The position numbers were made by a program, and so were the translations under genes. A stretch of 64,000 bases of DNA, from contig JALJCS010000001.1 in the NCBI GenBank assembly GCA_023055355.1, forward strand, positions 108,330,881-108,394,880, given 5' to 3'. Within the stretch, counting starts at the first letter, position 1. Every line of letters starts with the position of its first letter. The stretch comes from Agelaius tricolor. Taxonomy: Eukaryota; Chordata; Aves; Passeriformes; Icteridae. The notes under the pieces are model-generated. The model did no database searches, had not been told where the DNA came from, and saw only the letters and a program-made list of their open reading frames with translations. Positions 41,201 to 49,383 of this stretch are shown here, in pieces.

Positions 41201-42051
41201 CAGGCTTGTGGCAGGTGAGTTTGTGCATGCTCCTGTCTATTCATCCTTCACTTGTTAAGCAAACTGGACAACCTAAGTAAGAAGAATACTCCAAAACCAA
41301 GGTATTTTCCTTAATGCTTCATGCCATGAGCAGCGGGTTTTTTCTGTGTGATATTTTCGTTGACATTATACAAAATAAGCCAGGCCTTTTTCAACTCTAG
41401 CAAAAGTACACCTTTTATGAAGTTTCAGTCAAGTCACACATGTATATTTGTATGACTGATTGATTTTGTTGAGATCGACACCTAGAATTTAATATTATTA
41501 CATACATATTATTACATAAAAGCATTTTTCTGCTGATCCTCAAAAGTTGGCATTGAGTTACTATTTTGACCATGAAAGAATCCTGGAGAATTATTTTTAT
41601 TGGCTTTTCTTAAATCATATACAAGGTATGACTGGATTGTTTATTATGTACAATTTAAGCATAGTAAAGACAAGTCATTAGTTCTTAGGTTACCTACTGC
41701 GATTAAATATTTATAAAGAAAAATAACACCTTCCAATATTCCGCAAATCTGTGTCTTTTCCCTCTTGTCATCAATTGTGTAGCTTTCCTAAGAGATTAAA
41801 GAAAGGGGCAATGCTTTTATTGGTGCTTGGGGGCAGGGGGAAAGCAGCACTTAATTTTTTTCTCTTGGTTATCTCACTGTGGTTCTGATGAACTAGGTAA
41901 GTCTCAAACAGTAGGTTTACAGGTCACTTCATGGAGTCAATGCCCTGGCATTTTATGGCCTCCTAATGAGCCGTTAAACTGGAGCTGAGGTAATTAAATA
42001 CGGTACTCTGGGACAGTGAACGCGGTACTGACTGCAGCTCTCTGATTTTAG
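35271..42051. other. AT-rich spacer upstream of candidate alternative exon
   Basis: The nuclear-receptor cluster at 35872-35918 is the only distinct signal. The 130-codon minus frame at 36267-36659 is AT-driven and unrecognised. Confidence 0.6.
35872..35918. promoter_or_regulatory. Nuclear-receptor half-site cluster with a perfect DR1
   Basis: Four half-sites lie within 47 bp: TGACCT at 35872-35877, AGGTCA at 35887-35892, AGGTCA at 35894-35899 (a perfect direct repeat with 1-bp spacer, DR1) and AGGTCA at 35913-35918. DR1 elements bind RXR heterodimers, COUP-TF and HNF4-type receptors. The cluster is in AT-rich intergenic DNA about 12 kb upstream of LIN28B. Confidence 0.55.
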
Positions 42052-42100
42052 GTTCCTCAGAAGACGATGAGGTCATTCAAGAAGGTCTCCTCAGGCTCAG
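42052..42100 (+). other. LIN28B: Candidate alternative 5' coding exon of LIN28B
   Basis: Seen: a branch-point-like TACTGAC, a short pyrimidine tract and TTTTAG precede 42052; donor CTCAG|GTCAGT follows 42100. An ATG at 42067 (A at -3) reads MRSFKKVSSGS and ends in phase 1, exactly the phase LIN28B exon 2 needs, so the joined product runs into the GASKGG sequence in frame. Inference: transcripts from an upstream promoter could skip the canonical exon 1 and make LIN28B with this basic, serine-rich N terminus. Alternatively the 49-nt segment is a chance arrangement of splice signals. There is no transcript evidence here. Confidence 0.45.
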
Positions 42101-42520
42101 GTCAGTCTTCTCTCCAGCGTCTTACGTGGCTGACTGTGTATCTGTAAAACTGAGGTGCTTCAGCACTTCTGTCCTGCTGACTCTCATGAACTAACCACTG
42201 GGTGGGATGGGAAAGAACCGCTAATTATGTCCATAGGCTTCAGAGTTCTTGTTGGATGCAGTCTTGAGTGTTCGGCTTCTGTAAGAAAAATAAACAATTA
42301 CATAAGGAATTTTATTTACAATAACCCCATGTCACATACCTGTCACAAATGGTGGGAGCCCACGGGTTCGTATGAGCGCTGCGGGACCGCCACCGCGGCA
42401 GGCGCGCCGGTGGGCGCACACACCTCAATCATGGACTAAAATTTAAACCCGTTCTTTCCGTGCCGCTGCCACACTAGCGCCACGCAGCTCCTCCGATTGC
42501 GACGCCTCAGCAGTGCCGTC

Positions 42521-42715
42521 TGTCCAGCCCCTCTACTCGCCCGTCCGGCCCCTTTGCCCGCCCGTCCATCCCCCTGCCCGTCCATCCCCCTGCTCGCCCG
42601 TCCGTCCATCCTCCTGCCCGTCTGTCCGTCCCCCTGCCTGCCCGTCCGTCTGTCCGTCCCCCTGCCCGCCCGTCCGTCCCCCTGCCCGTCTGTCCGTCCG
42701 TCCCCCTGCCCGGGC
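42521..42715. repeat. C-rich CCGTCC-type minisatellite in CpG island 3
   Basis: An irregular tandem array built from CCCGTCCGTCC and CCCCTGCCC blocks. The plus strand is almost pure C/T/G with frequent C runs, and the minus strand is G-rich. Long open frames on both strands here (Pro/Cys/Ser-rich or Gly/Arg/Thr-rich) derive from the repeat. Confidence 0.85.
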
Positions 42716-42737
42716 GCCCTCCGTGCCCGCCGGGGCG

Positions 42738-42747
42738 GCGCATGCGC
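42738..42747. promoter_or_regulatory. NRF1 binding-site palindrome
   Basis: GCGCATGCGC, a full NRF1 consensus, inside CpG island 3. NRF1 sites of this kind usually mark active CpG-island promoters. Confidence 0.6.
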
Positions 42748-44690
42748 GGGCCGGGGCGCGCAGCTCCCCGCGGAGCGGCGCTGCGCCCCCGAGGGAAGGA
42801 CGCGCGTCCTGGGGACACCGCGATCCCGCACCGCGATCCCGCACCGCGCTCCTGCAGCGGTGGGCGGCCTGGGGCGGGCGATGGCAGGCGCCGGGGGTTG
42901 TCTGTGTGCTGGGGCGGGAGGAGCTGTCTGTGTCACCGCAGGCCAGAGCGCTGGGCACTTGCCCGTCGGGGAGGATGACGCGCGCAAAAGCCGCGCTGTC
43001 CCGCCTGAGGGGACGGGCTGGAGCGAAAGCGCCCGAGGCGCGGACCCGTCCGCTCATCGTCCTGCGTCTGCCGAGCGGGCGGCGAAGCGGTGACACTGGG
43101 CCGTGTGGCCGGTCCCTCCGCGGTGGCCCGTGTTCCCTGCGGGGCGTCAGCCCTGTCAGACGGTCTCCCGCGACGACTTCAGAGCCTCCTTAAATCCCCC
43201 GGGGAAGCGGCCGCTATCAGTTGCAAATCCGCAGCTGGGAGACGGTTAATGTACGTGAGACCACATCCTGCACCCGAACTCTCTGAGGGAGCGCCTCCCG
43301 CGTCCTCCCGCCCGCGGATCCCACGCGGGATCACAGTAATAGGCAGTACTTTCAGGAGTTCCCCGCAAACCGCCGGCACGCCCGGCAGAGATGCACGGAC
43401 GGCAGGGCGGGCCCGCGCCGCACCCACGGCCGCCGCTTCTCGTCCCAACAGAACGTGTTCGCAAAGCTCCTGCTTGAAACCGCGCTCCTACCCCAGTTCG
43501 AGTAGCGGCGCTTGCGAACCTCGGCCGGCGCTGCCCTGTCCCCATGAGGGAGCAGGGTCGGGCTCCGGGCATCCGGGAGCGCCCGCCTTGGGTGTGACGG
43601 CTGAGGAGCGCCGGGGAAGCTAAAAAAGCCGAGCTGCTGCGGCGGCCGGGACCGAGGGGAGAGAGGCGCTTTCTGAGCCCTGAAACTGCATTTCCCGAAA
43701 AGAGCCGCGGTTCGGGACGGCCGCGGTGCGAAGGCGCCTCCATAAAGCCTCTAACTTCATATCCGCAGGCGCACGTCGGGCAAATCCCGTCCCTGCTCGA
43801 TCCGAGCCGTGGCACCGCGCAGTTCGGCCGGCGCTGTGTTGTTTAAAAAAAAAAAAAACAAAAAACAAAAAACTACAAATTGCATATTTTCTACTATTAA
43901 TGCTCGCGTTTTAAAGGGAGGGGAATGAGCCCGACCAGGGGAACTGGCGGTGTCCCGAGCGCGTCCGACCCTGCTCTTCCAAAGGCGCGGGAAGGCACCC
44001 CGCCACGTCCCCGCCGGGAAGGAGCCGCATTTTCGGGGGAGTGTTAAACAAAAGCCCGGGGGCAAAGCCCGGCTTTAGGGCAGGGTTGGGGGGACAGACC
44101 CGCCGCCTCCCGGGCCCTGACGGAGCGCGGCCGCCGGACGCCCGAGCCTCCGCTGCCCGGCGGGCGCCCGACTCCCGCCCTGCCCGGCGGAGGCGCAGCG
44201 GTGGAAGCGGCCTCGGCTCCCCGGGAGCGGGCCCGGCGGCCACCCCCGACCTCCGCCCGGGCGCTGCGCGGCGGCGGAAAGGGAAAGCGGCTTTGGCGCC
44301 CAAAACGTAGGTGAGAGGGTTTTGGCGGGAACAGCTCCGCACCGGCACAGCCTCCCGGCCGTAGCGGCGGCGGGAAAGGCCCCCCTCCGGCCGCACATCT
44401 AGGAAGAGCCGGTGTCGGCGGAGACCGTGCAGATAAAAACACGACGGGCATCTCCTTCGGTTGGCCATCGGCGGGGCGGCGCCGAGCAGCCCAGCGCGGC
44501 AGCGGAGCGGAGAGGGGGCAGGGGCGCCGCGGCGCCGCGCCTGCCCCTCCTGCCCGCCCGCCCGTCGGCGAGCAGCGCTGGCTGTGCTTTGAAATGGGAA
44601 TGGTAGCAGCACCCCGAGCTCTGCTTTCAAGTGTAAAACACGCGTTTTGTTTCAAATGCACAAATGCACGCGGCTCCGTCGTTTGTTTGG

Positions 44691-47274
44691 ATTTTTGTGG
44701 GTTTTTTCCTTGTTTTCTTTTGGGTTTTTTTTCACTTTTTCTTTCTTTTTTTAATTTTTTTGAGATGGGGTCTTTTCTGAGAAGGCGAGCAGTATTTTCG
44801 GGGAGGGGGTTGTGCGGTTTTTGCCTTGTTTTGGTTTTGTTTAGGGGACTAGAAGAAACCAAAGTTAGGACTTTAAAAGCCTTAGGAAGGTGACAAATAG
44901 GAAATCCAACACCACTGGTTTTGGTTACATAGTTTCAGGCGAGGTCTTGCTGTGCATGTAGAAAGACAATGATTCCAGCTTCCTATAATTGTCTTTTCCA
45001 AAATTAGCATCTGTTTACCGAAATGTAAATGGATTAAAAAAGTAAACTATTACTATGAAACTATTTTTTTCCACGAACTGGCCTGTTCCGTAGGGTTTTC
45101 TTACCTCTTCCCCCCTCCTTTCAGAATGAATTTTGGAAGGGTGTTGGTTGGGGTTCCTTTTATTTCTTTTTAAATTTTTTTTTTCCTTTTACCCGGAGAG
45201 TTCCCAGCTGGCAACAGCTCTCTACCTTCCACAAAACTTGAAAGGCTGATGTCCCTTGCAGGAAATGAATGAGTCGATAACATCTGACACCAGTGACCAG
45301 TCCAGTGACCCCAACCTTAATTCCACTAATACTGGAGGCCTGAAAATCTCCGTAAAGACACATTGCAAATCCCACCCCCCTCCATTTTACAAAATCTGCA
45401 CTTATTTTGCAACCTAAGAAAAACTTTGCAACCAATATATTTACATTCATTTATTTACGTGGTTTTGTAGTCGTTCATTTATTCATCGAAGAATATAGTG
45501 TGAATTTTCTTTTCACTGAAATTTGCTAACAAGACATTTTGTCCATTTAATGAACTCAATCAACTCGTTTGTGTCTTTTTAACCAATATTCTAGCCTCTA
45601 AGGAATTTTTTTTTAATTCCGAATACCGGTAAATTAAATCGATCTTTTAAAATAAAGACTTTAAAAACTTAATTAAACCGGTATTTTCTTTCTTTTCGGG
45701 GGGCAGAGGGAGCTTGTATTTTATTAATGTGACATTCTACCACATTGTAGATACGTAGTCTTGGGCAGTTCAAGTAAGAGATTGTTTTCTTCCGGTAACC
45801 CTAATTTCTTGTTCATAACTGAGGTTTCGCGTTTATTAAAATCGCGTACATGTATTATATATTAGATATCGTCCGGGTCATAAGATCCAAGCATATAAAA
45901 TAACTGGCGATTTAATATTGCAAAATAATCGCTGTTGTAAGGGGGAACAGGAGGTTATGAGCCAAAAGCAGTGGTATGTAGCAGGAATGCGTAAGGCAGG
46001 TCAGTGTAGGAAGTCGACCTGACTGTTGAAATAACCTATAGGAAATTTACGGTTGAAGACTGCAAAGGAATTTCAGGATTTAAAGCTTCTGCTCCACTTG
46101 TCAGGGTGCTTGTATTTGTACACTCTTGCCCACCCTCGCCTCTTTCTTGCAAACGATCACACGGAGCCTCCACCTTGGTGTTTCACACAGAAATGAGGCG
46201 CTAGCAGGGGAATTGACGCTTTCCTGAAAGGCAACAAAAGGAGTAAACAGGCCCATGGGGGCAAAGGCGTTCCCCTTAATTGGGCAGACTGATCGACGCC
46301 ACTTCCCAAACAACAGCAAGTGCTTTGCAAATGCATAAGCCCCTTGCATTCAGGTTCTGCACGGATCAGTTTGTTGCCTTGGCTTTTGTTTGTGTGTCCT
46401 TGGGATAAGAGAGGATGCTGGGGGAGGGAGGGGAGAGGTTAAAAAGAAAGTCGGAGTCCTGGTTTTTACAAGGTATGGGTAACGTTTAAAGCACATATGT
46501 ATATGTACATATATATGCATGTATCTATATGTATAAATACCGCATGGAAAGACAGGTTAATGCGAGTAGGTGTTGATGAGGACAGAATACTTTAATCTGT
46601 AACTTTACACTAAATGAGATGGGCAGGTGGAAGAATAAAACTAATTCTCCGCTGTTTGTTTTTCACGTTTCTAAAATATTATTTTAAAAGCGTTTGGCTG
46701 TGCGTAGCGCAGCAGGAAGGGCAGGGCCATAGCTGTGTACCTGCGAGCGCGGAAGGGGAGTTCCTTTGCAAAGGGGCTGTTACCAAGCCCGTTACACATC
46801 ACGCATTTCTTCTCCGAATTGGATCCCCCCCTCCCGCTGGCAGTGAAGACTTAAAACAGCAGTCCCCGGTCACCGTTATTTCTCCCCTCTTTGTCCTCTT
46901 CCCCCGAGGCTTTTTTTTTTTTTTTTCCGCCCTCTTCTCCAGTAAATCCCTCTCTCTGTCAGTCCTCTCCCAACTGCTGATTGAGGTTCACTCCAATTCT
47001 CGGCTTGAAAACTGGGCTCTTATTTAGGAAGTCATTAATCACATCCCCTCCCCCGGAAAGAGATGGCGGAGAAACCTGTGAAGTACAATTCCTCGCCCCA
47101 TCCCCCCTCCAGAAATGTTGTGAAACGCTAGATCTCCGCACGTTCTGGGGCATATTAAGGTGATACCGCGTTTCCGGCGCGCTTCTAATTTGAATGCGAA
47201 ATTAGTCACGATCCAGTTGCGCATCTGCCCGCGTTGTGCGCACAGGGTGCCACAGATGCCTGCGGGCGCTCGCC
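44691..47274. other. Spacer between CpG island 3 and the E-box array
   Basis: T-rich tract at about 44690-44770; inverted repeat at 45622-45684; alternating ATGTATAT-type run at about 46490-46545. Several CpGs persist in AT-rich DNA between about 45600 and 46050. No gene seen. Confidence 0.55.
45622..45684. repeat. Inverted repeat with ACCGGT cores
   Basis: AATACCGGT (about 45622-45630) and ACCGGTATT (about 45676-45684) are exact reverse complements, and the match extends inward with one small interruption. The cores resemble GRHL/TFCP2-type AACCGGTT sites. Confidence 0.55.
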
Positions 47275-47635
47275 GTGCGTGTCTGCACACGCGTGTGTCC
47301 CCTGTCCGTGTCTGCACACGCGTGTGATCCCGGTCCCTGTCTGCACACACATGTGTCCCTGTTCCATGTCATCACACACGTGTGTCCCCCGTCCGTGTCT
47401 GCACACACGCGTGTCTGTCCCCACTGTATGTCTGCACACACGTGTGTCCCCTGTCCGTGTCTGCACACACGTGTGTCCCTGTTCTGTGTGTGCACACACG
47501 TGTGTCCCCCATCCGTGTCTGCACACACGTGTGTCCCCCGTCCATGTGTGCACACACGTGTGTCCCCCGTCCATGTGTGCACACGCGTGTATCCTGTTCA
47601 TGTGTGCACACACGCGTGTCCCCGTCCGGGAGCAT
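47275..47635. repeat. 29-bp minisatellite carrying an E-box array
   Basis: About 12 tandem units, mostly 29 bp, with the core GCACACACGTGTGTCCC. Six units contain the palindromic E-box CACGTG (47377, 47439, 47468, 47497, 47526, 47555); five contain CACGCG and one CACATG. The last five perfect E-boxes are spaced exactly 29 bp apart. The array ends about 590 bp before the LIN28B ATG. Open frames across it on both strands are repeat artefacts. Confidence 0.9.
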
Positions 47636-47859
47636 CTCGCCTCCGCGTGCGTGCGCGGATCCCGCCTGCGGTGGGCACAGATACCCCATAATCTCCTCCG
47701 CACGGCCGCCCCTGCGTGCAGCTGTTGTTCACTGGGCTGTATCTAGAAACACACGGATCTTCCTACGGATTTCTGCACGCACGGGAGGGCAGAAACCCCA
47801 GAATAATACGTCATCTCGATTTCCCGTAAAGAAGCGTGCAGATTAGCTGTCCGAAAAGG

Positions 47860-48225
47860 AAGGGGAGAAAAAAAAAAAAAAAAAAGCGCCGCGTTGGAAA
47901 TTTCTTGTTCATTCATAAATTATTTTGGTGTGTCAGGCTACTTGAAATGGCGATTGGCTGCTCCTGCCTGCTGCCAACCCCTTAAGGATCCGATGCGAAA
48001 TTAGTAGCAAGAAAGCATGTAATTGACCGAGTCACGTGTGCGCAGGGGGCCAGAAACGGAGCGAGAGAGCCGGGGAAAAATCAAAAGAGGGAAAGCACAT
48101 TAGACCATGCGAGCTAAATTTGCGATCGTTCAAAATCAGGATGTTAGATTAATGCAGAAGACCACTTCGATCCACAGGGAAAGTTTTCATCTCACGAGTT
48201 TGGAGCAGAGGGCCCGTGGGGCAAC
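47860..48225 (+). promoter_or_regulatory. LIN28B: LIN28B proximal promoter and 5'UTR
   Basis: A moderately CpG-containing segment immediately upstream of the LIN28B ATG. An inverted CCAAT box (ATTGG, 47953-47957) sits in a good context, and a palindromic E-box CACGTG lies at 48033-48038. MYC is a known activator of LIN28B, so the E-box is a sensible candidate site. There is no convincing TATA box at a usual distance. The transcription start cannot be fixed here; the purine-rich stretch after the E-box (about 48045-48100) is a plausible start zone. Confidence 0.65.
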
Positions 48226-48235
48226 ATGGCCGAAG
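48107..48235 (+). other. Candidate upstream ORF overlapping the LIN28B start codon
   Basis: An ATG at 48107 (A at -3) opens a frame that stays open past the LIN28B ATG in a different frame. It reaches the exon 1 end exactly in phase 0 and, after splicing, ends at a TGA inside exon 2. A second ATG in the same frame lies near 48154. If the 5'UTR includes these positions, LIN28B would depend on leaky scanning. Confidence 0.45.
48226..48235 (+). other. LIN28B: LIN28B coding exon 1, coding part (10 nt)
   Basis: It encodes Met-Ala-Glu plus the first base of codon 4 and ends in phase 1. The context is gcaacATGG (A at -3, G at +4), a good initiation context. Such a tiny coding part of exon 1 is typical of LIN28B and is invisible to ORF finders. 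Confidence 0.9.
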
Positions 48236-49383
48236 GTTAATTTTCTTTTTCTATTGTTTTACTATGATTTTCGCTCGCTCGCTCTCTCCCCCTCTCCCCC
48301 CCTCCCCCCACCCTTTTTTAACCCAACTATGCATTACCCTTTTTTAGCAGCTCGCGCAAGGGGGCTTTCTCCAAACCCATTGTTACCCAGCTCAGAAACT
48401 GTTCCGTACCGCCCACACCGATTCACAACTTGAAAAGCTTTCAGGGGGCTATTGTTTGAATTGTTCCTGTTTGATTAAGCACAGTTGCAGTGGTGGGATG
48501 AGAAAACGGCCGTACACCTGTCCCAACTTTAATCGAAAGTTTATTCCAAGGAGGGATGGATACACGGTGGAAAATAGTGGTTTCGGCGCTGCATGTGCAA
48601 TAACCAGTTGTGCAATCTGCCCAATTTTGCTCATTCTCTCTCCTCCACCCCTCCTCGGCCGGCCTCCCCCCTCGCCCCCCCGGTCCTGCGCCTTGCGAGG
48701 AGAGACTAATTGGGCAAAGAATTTCTCTTGAGAAATGGGATCGGTCTTAAACCAGCAATATTCAAGTAAAGTATCGCGTTCCGTGCTGTAATGTGGCTGA
48801 AAGATGGAGTTAAATGGAAAAATACACGTATGTACAGAAACGTGGGCTGCCCTGGGCTCAGAGAGAGGGAGAGCCTCCGTGCGCAGTGTTTCCTCTCTGT
48901 AACCTCCGGTGATTTAATTTTTTTACGTATTTTGGGGAAAAGGTTGTTTATTTTAGGATTTAGGAAAAATACGCACTTTTCACCGTTTGCTTTTTTGATT
49001 TCGTTTTGTTCGCCCCCCTTTTTTTTTAATTTTTTTTTTTAAACCCCGTTCCGTTTGTAGTAACTCCTTTATACAGCGGCAAAAGGATGTTACCAGAATT
49101 TAACTCTTTGCTTTGCATCTTGTCCCTCTCTTCCTTCTTTTTCTCCCCCCTTCCCCCCCACACCCCCACACCCCCCGCCTTTCCCTCTACCTCAGCAGGG
49201 GCGAGTAAAGGTGGAGACGAACCCGGGAAGTTGCCGGAGCAGGAAGAAGAAGAGGAATCCCAGGTTTTGCACGGAACCGGCCATTGCAAATGGTTCAATG
49301 TGAGAATGGGATTCGGGTTCATCTCCATGAGCAACCGAGAGGGAAGCCCCTTGGAGTCTCCAGTTGATGTCTTTGTACACCAA
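48226..49383 (+). CDS. LIN28B: LIN28B, coding exons 1 and 2 (5' part of gene; continues past window)
   Basis: LIN28B binds let-7 precursors and many mRNAs; it blocks let-7 maturation and sets developmental timing. Seen: exon 1 is ATGGCCGAAG (48226-48235) with donor GTTAAT; exon 2 is 49196 or 49199 to 49383 with donor GTAAGA. Spliced, they encode 65 or 66 residues: a short acidic N terminus (five consecutive Glu near residues 19-23) and the first half of a cold-shock domain. The RNP1-type motif KWFNVRMGFGFI is near residues 34-45 and the RNP2-type motif VDVFVH near 59-64. This exon structure, ending after VFVHQ, matches vertebrate LIN28B. LIN28A is unlikely because the MAEG-ASKGG start and the linker match LIN28B. 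Missing here are the rest of the cold-shock domain and both CCHC knuckles, in later exons. The start was chosen for homology to the known LIN28B N terminus. The exon 1 donor (GTTAAT) is weaker than consensus. Confidence 0.95.
48236..49195 (+). other. LIN28B: LIN28B intron 1
   Basis: A short intron (about 0.96 kb). It contains several SOX-like ATTGTT motifs between about 48250 and 48470, C/T-rich runs, and a long polypyrimidine tract before exon 2. It has no coding content of its own; open frames here are incidental. Confidence 0.85.
49193..49198 (+). promoter_or_regulatory. LIN28B: NAGNAG tandem splice acceptor of LIN28B exon 2
   Basis: Two CAG acceptors lie back to back. Using the first gives an N terminus beginning MAEAGASKGG; using the second gives MAEGASKGG. 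Both keep the frame. The longer form has the same spacing as the MAEGGASKGG start of mammalian LIN28B. Which acceptor is used cannot be decided from genomic sequence. Confidence 0.8.
49196..49383 (+). other. LIN28B: LIN28B coding exon 2
   Basis: The exon is preceded by about 80 nt of nearly pure pyrimidine (from about 49110) ending in CTCAGCAG, and followed by donor CAA|GTAAGA at 49384. It carries the acidic linker and the RNP1 and RNP2 motifs of the cold-shock domain. Its 5' boundary is ambiguous by 3 nt because of a CAGCAG tandem acceptor. Confidence 0.93.

Larger units (their letters stand above)
42360..44690. promoter_or_regulatory. CpG island 3 (two lobes split by an A-rich run)
   Basis: A GC-rich region with a perfect NRF1 palindrome GCGCATGCGC at 42738-42747, a C-rich minisatellite at 42521-42715, and an A-rich interruption at about 43843-43878 dividing it. 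It starts about 260 bp downstream of the candidate alternative exon and lies about 3.5-6 kb upstream of the canonical LIN28B exon 1, so it could be a distal promoter or enhancer of LIN28B. A donor-like TAG|GTGAGA occurs near 44310. No protein was recognised in any frame. Confidence 0.65.

Noticed and set aside
42436..43193. Gly/Arg/Thr- and Pro/Cys-rich frames in CpG island 3
   Set aside because: Derived from the CCGTCC minisatellite and high GC; frames on both strands overlap.
47202..47846. Cys/His/Thr-rich repeat proteins on both strands
   Set aside because: These are translations of the 29-bp minisatellite; all frames stay open and no domain is present.
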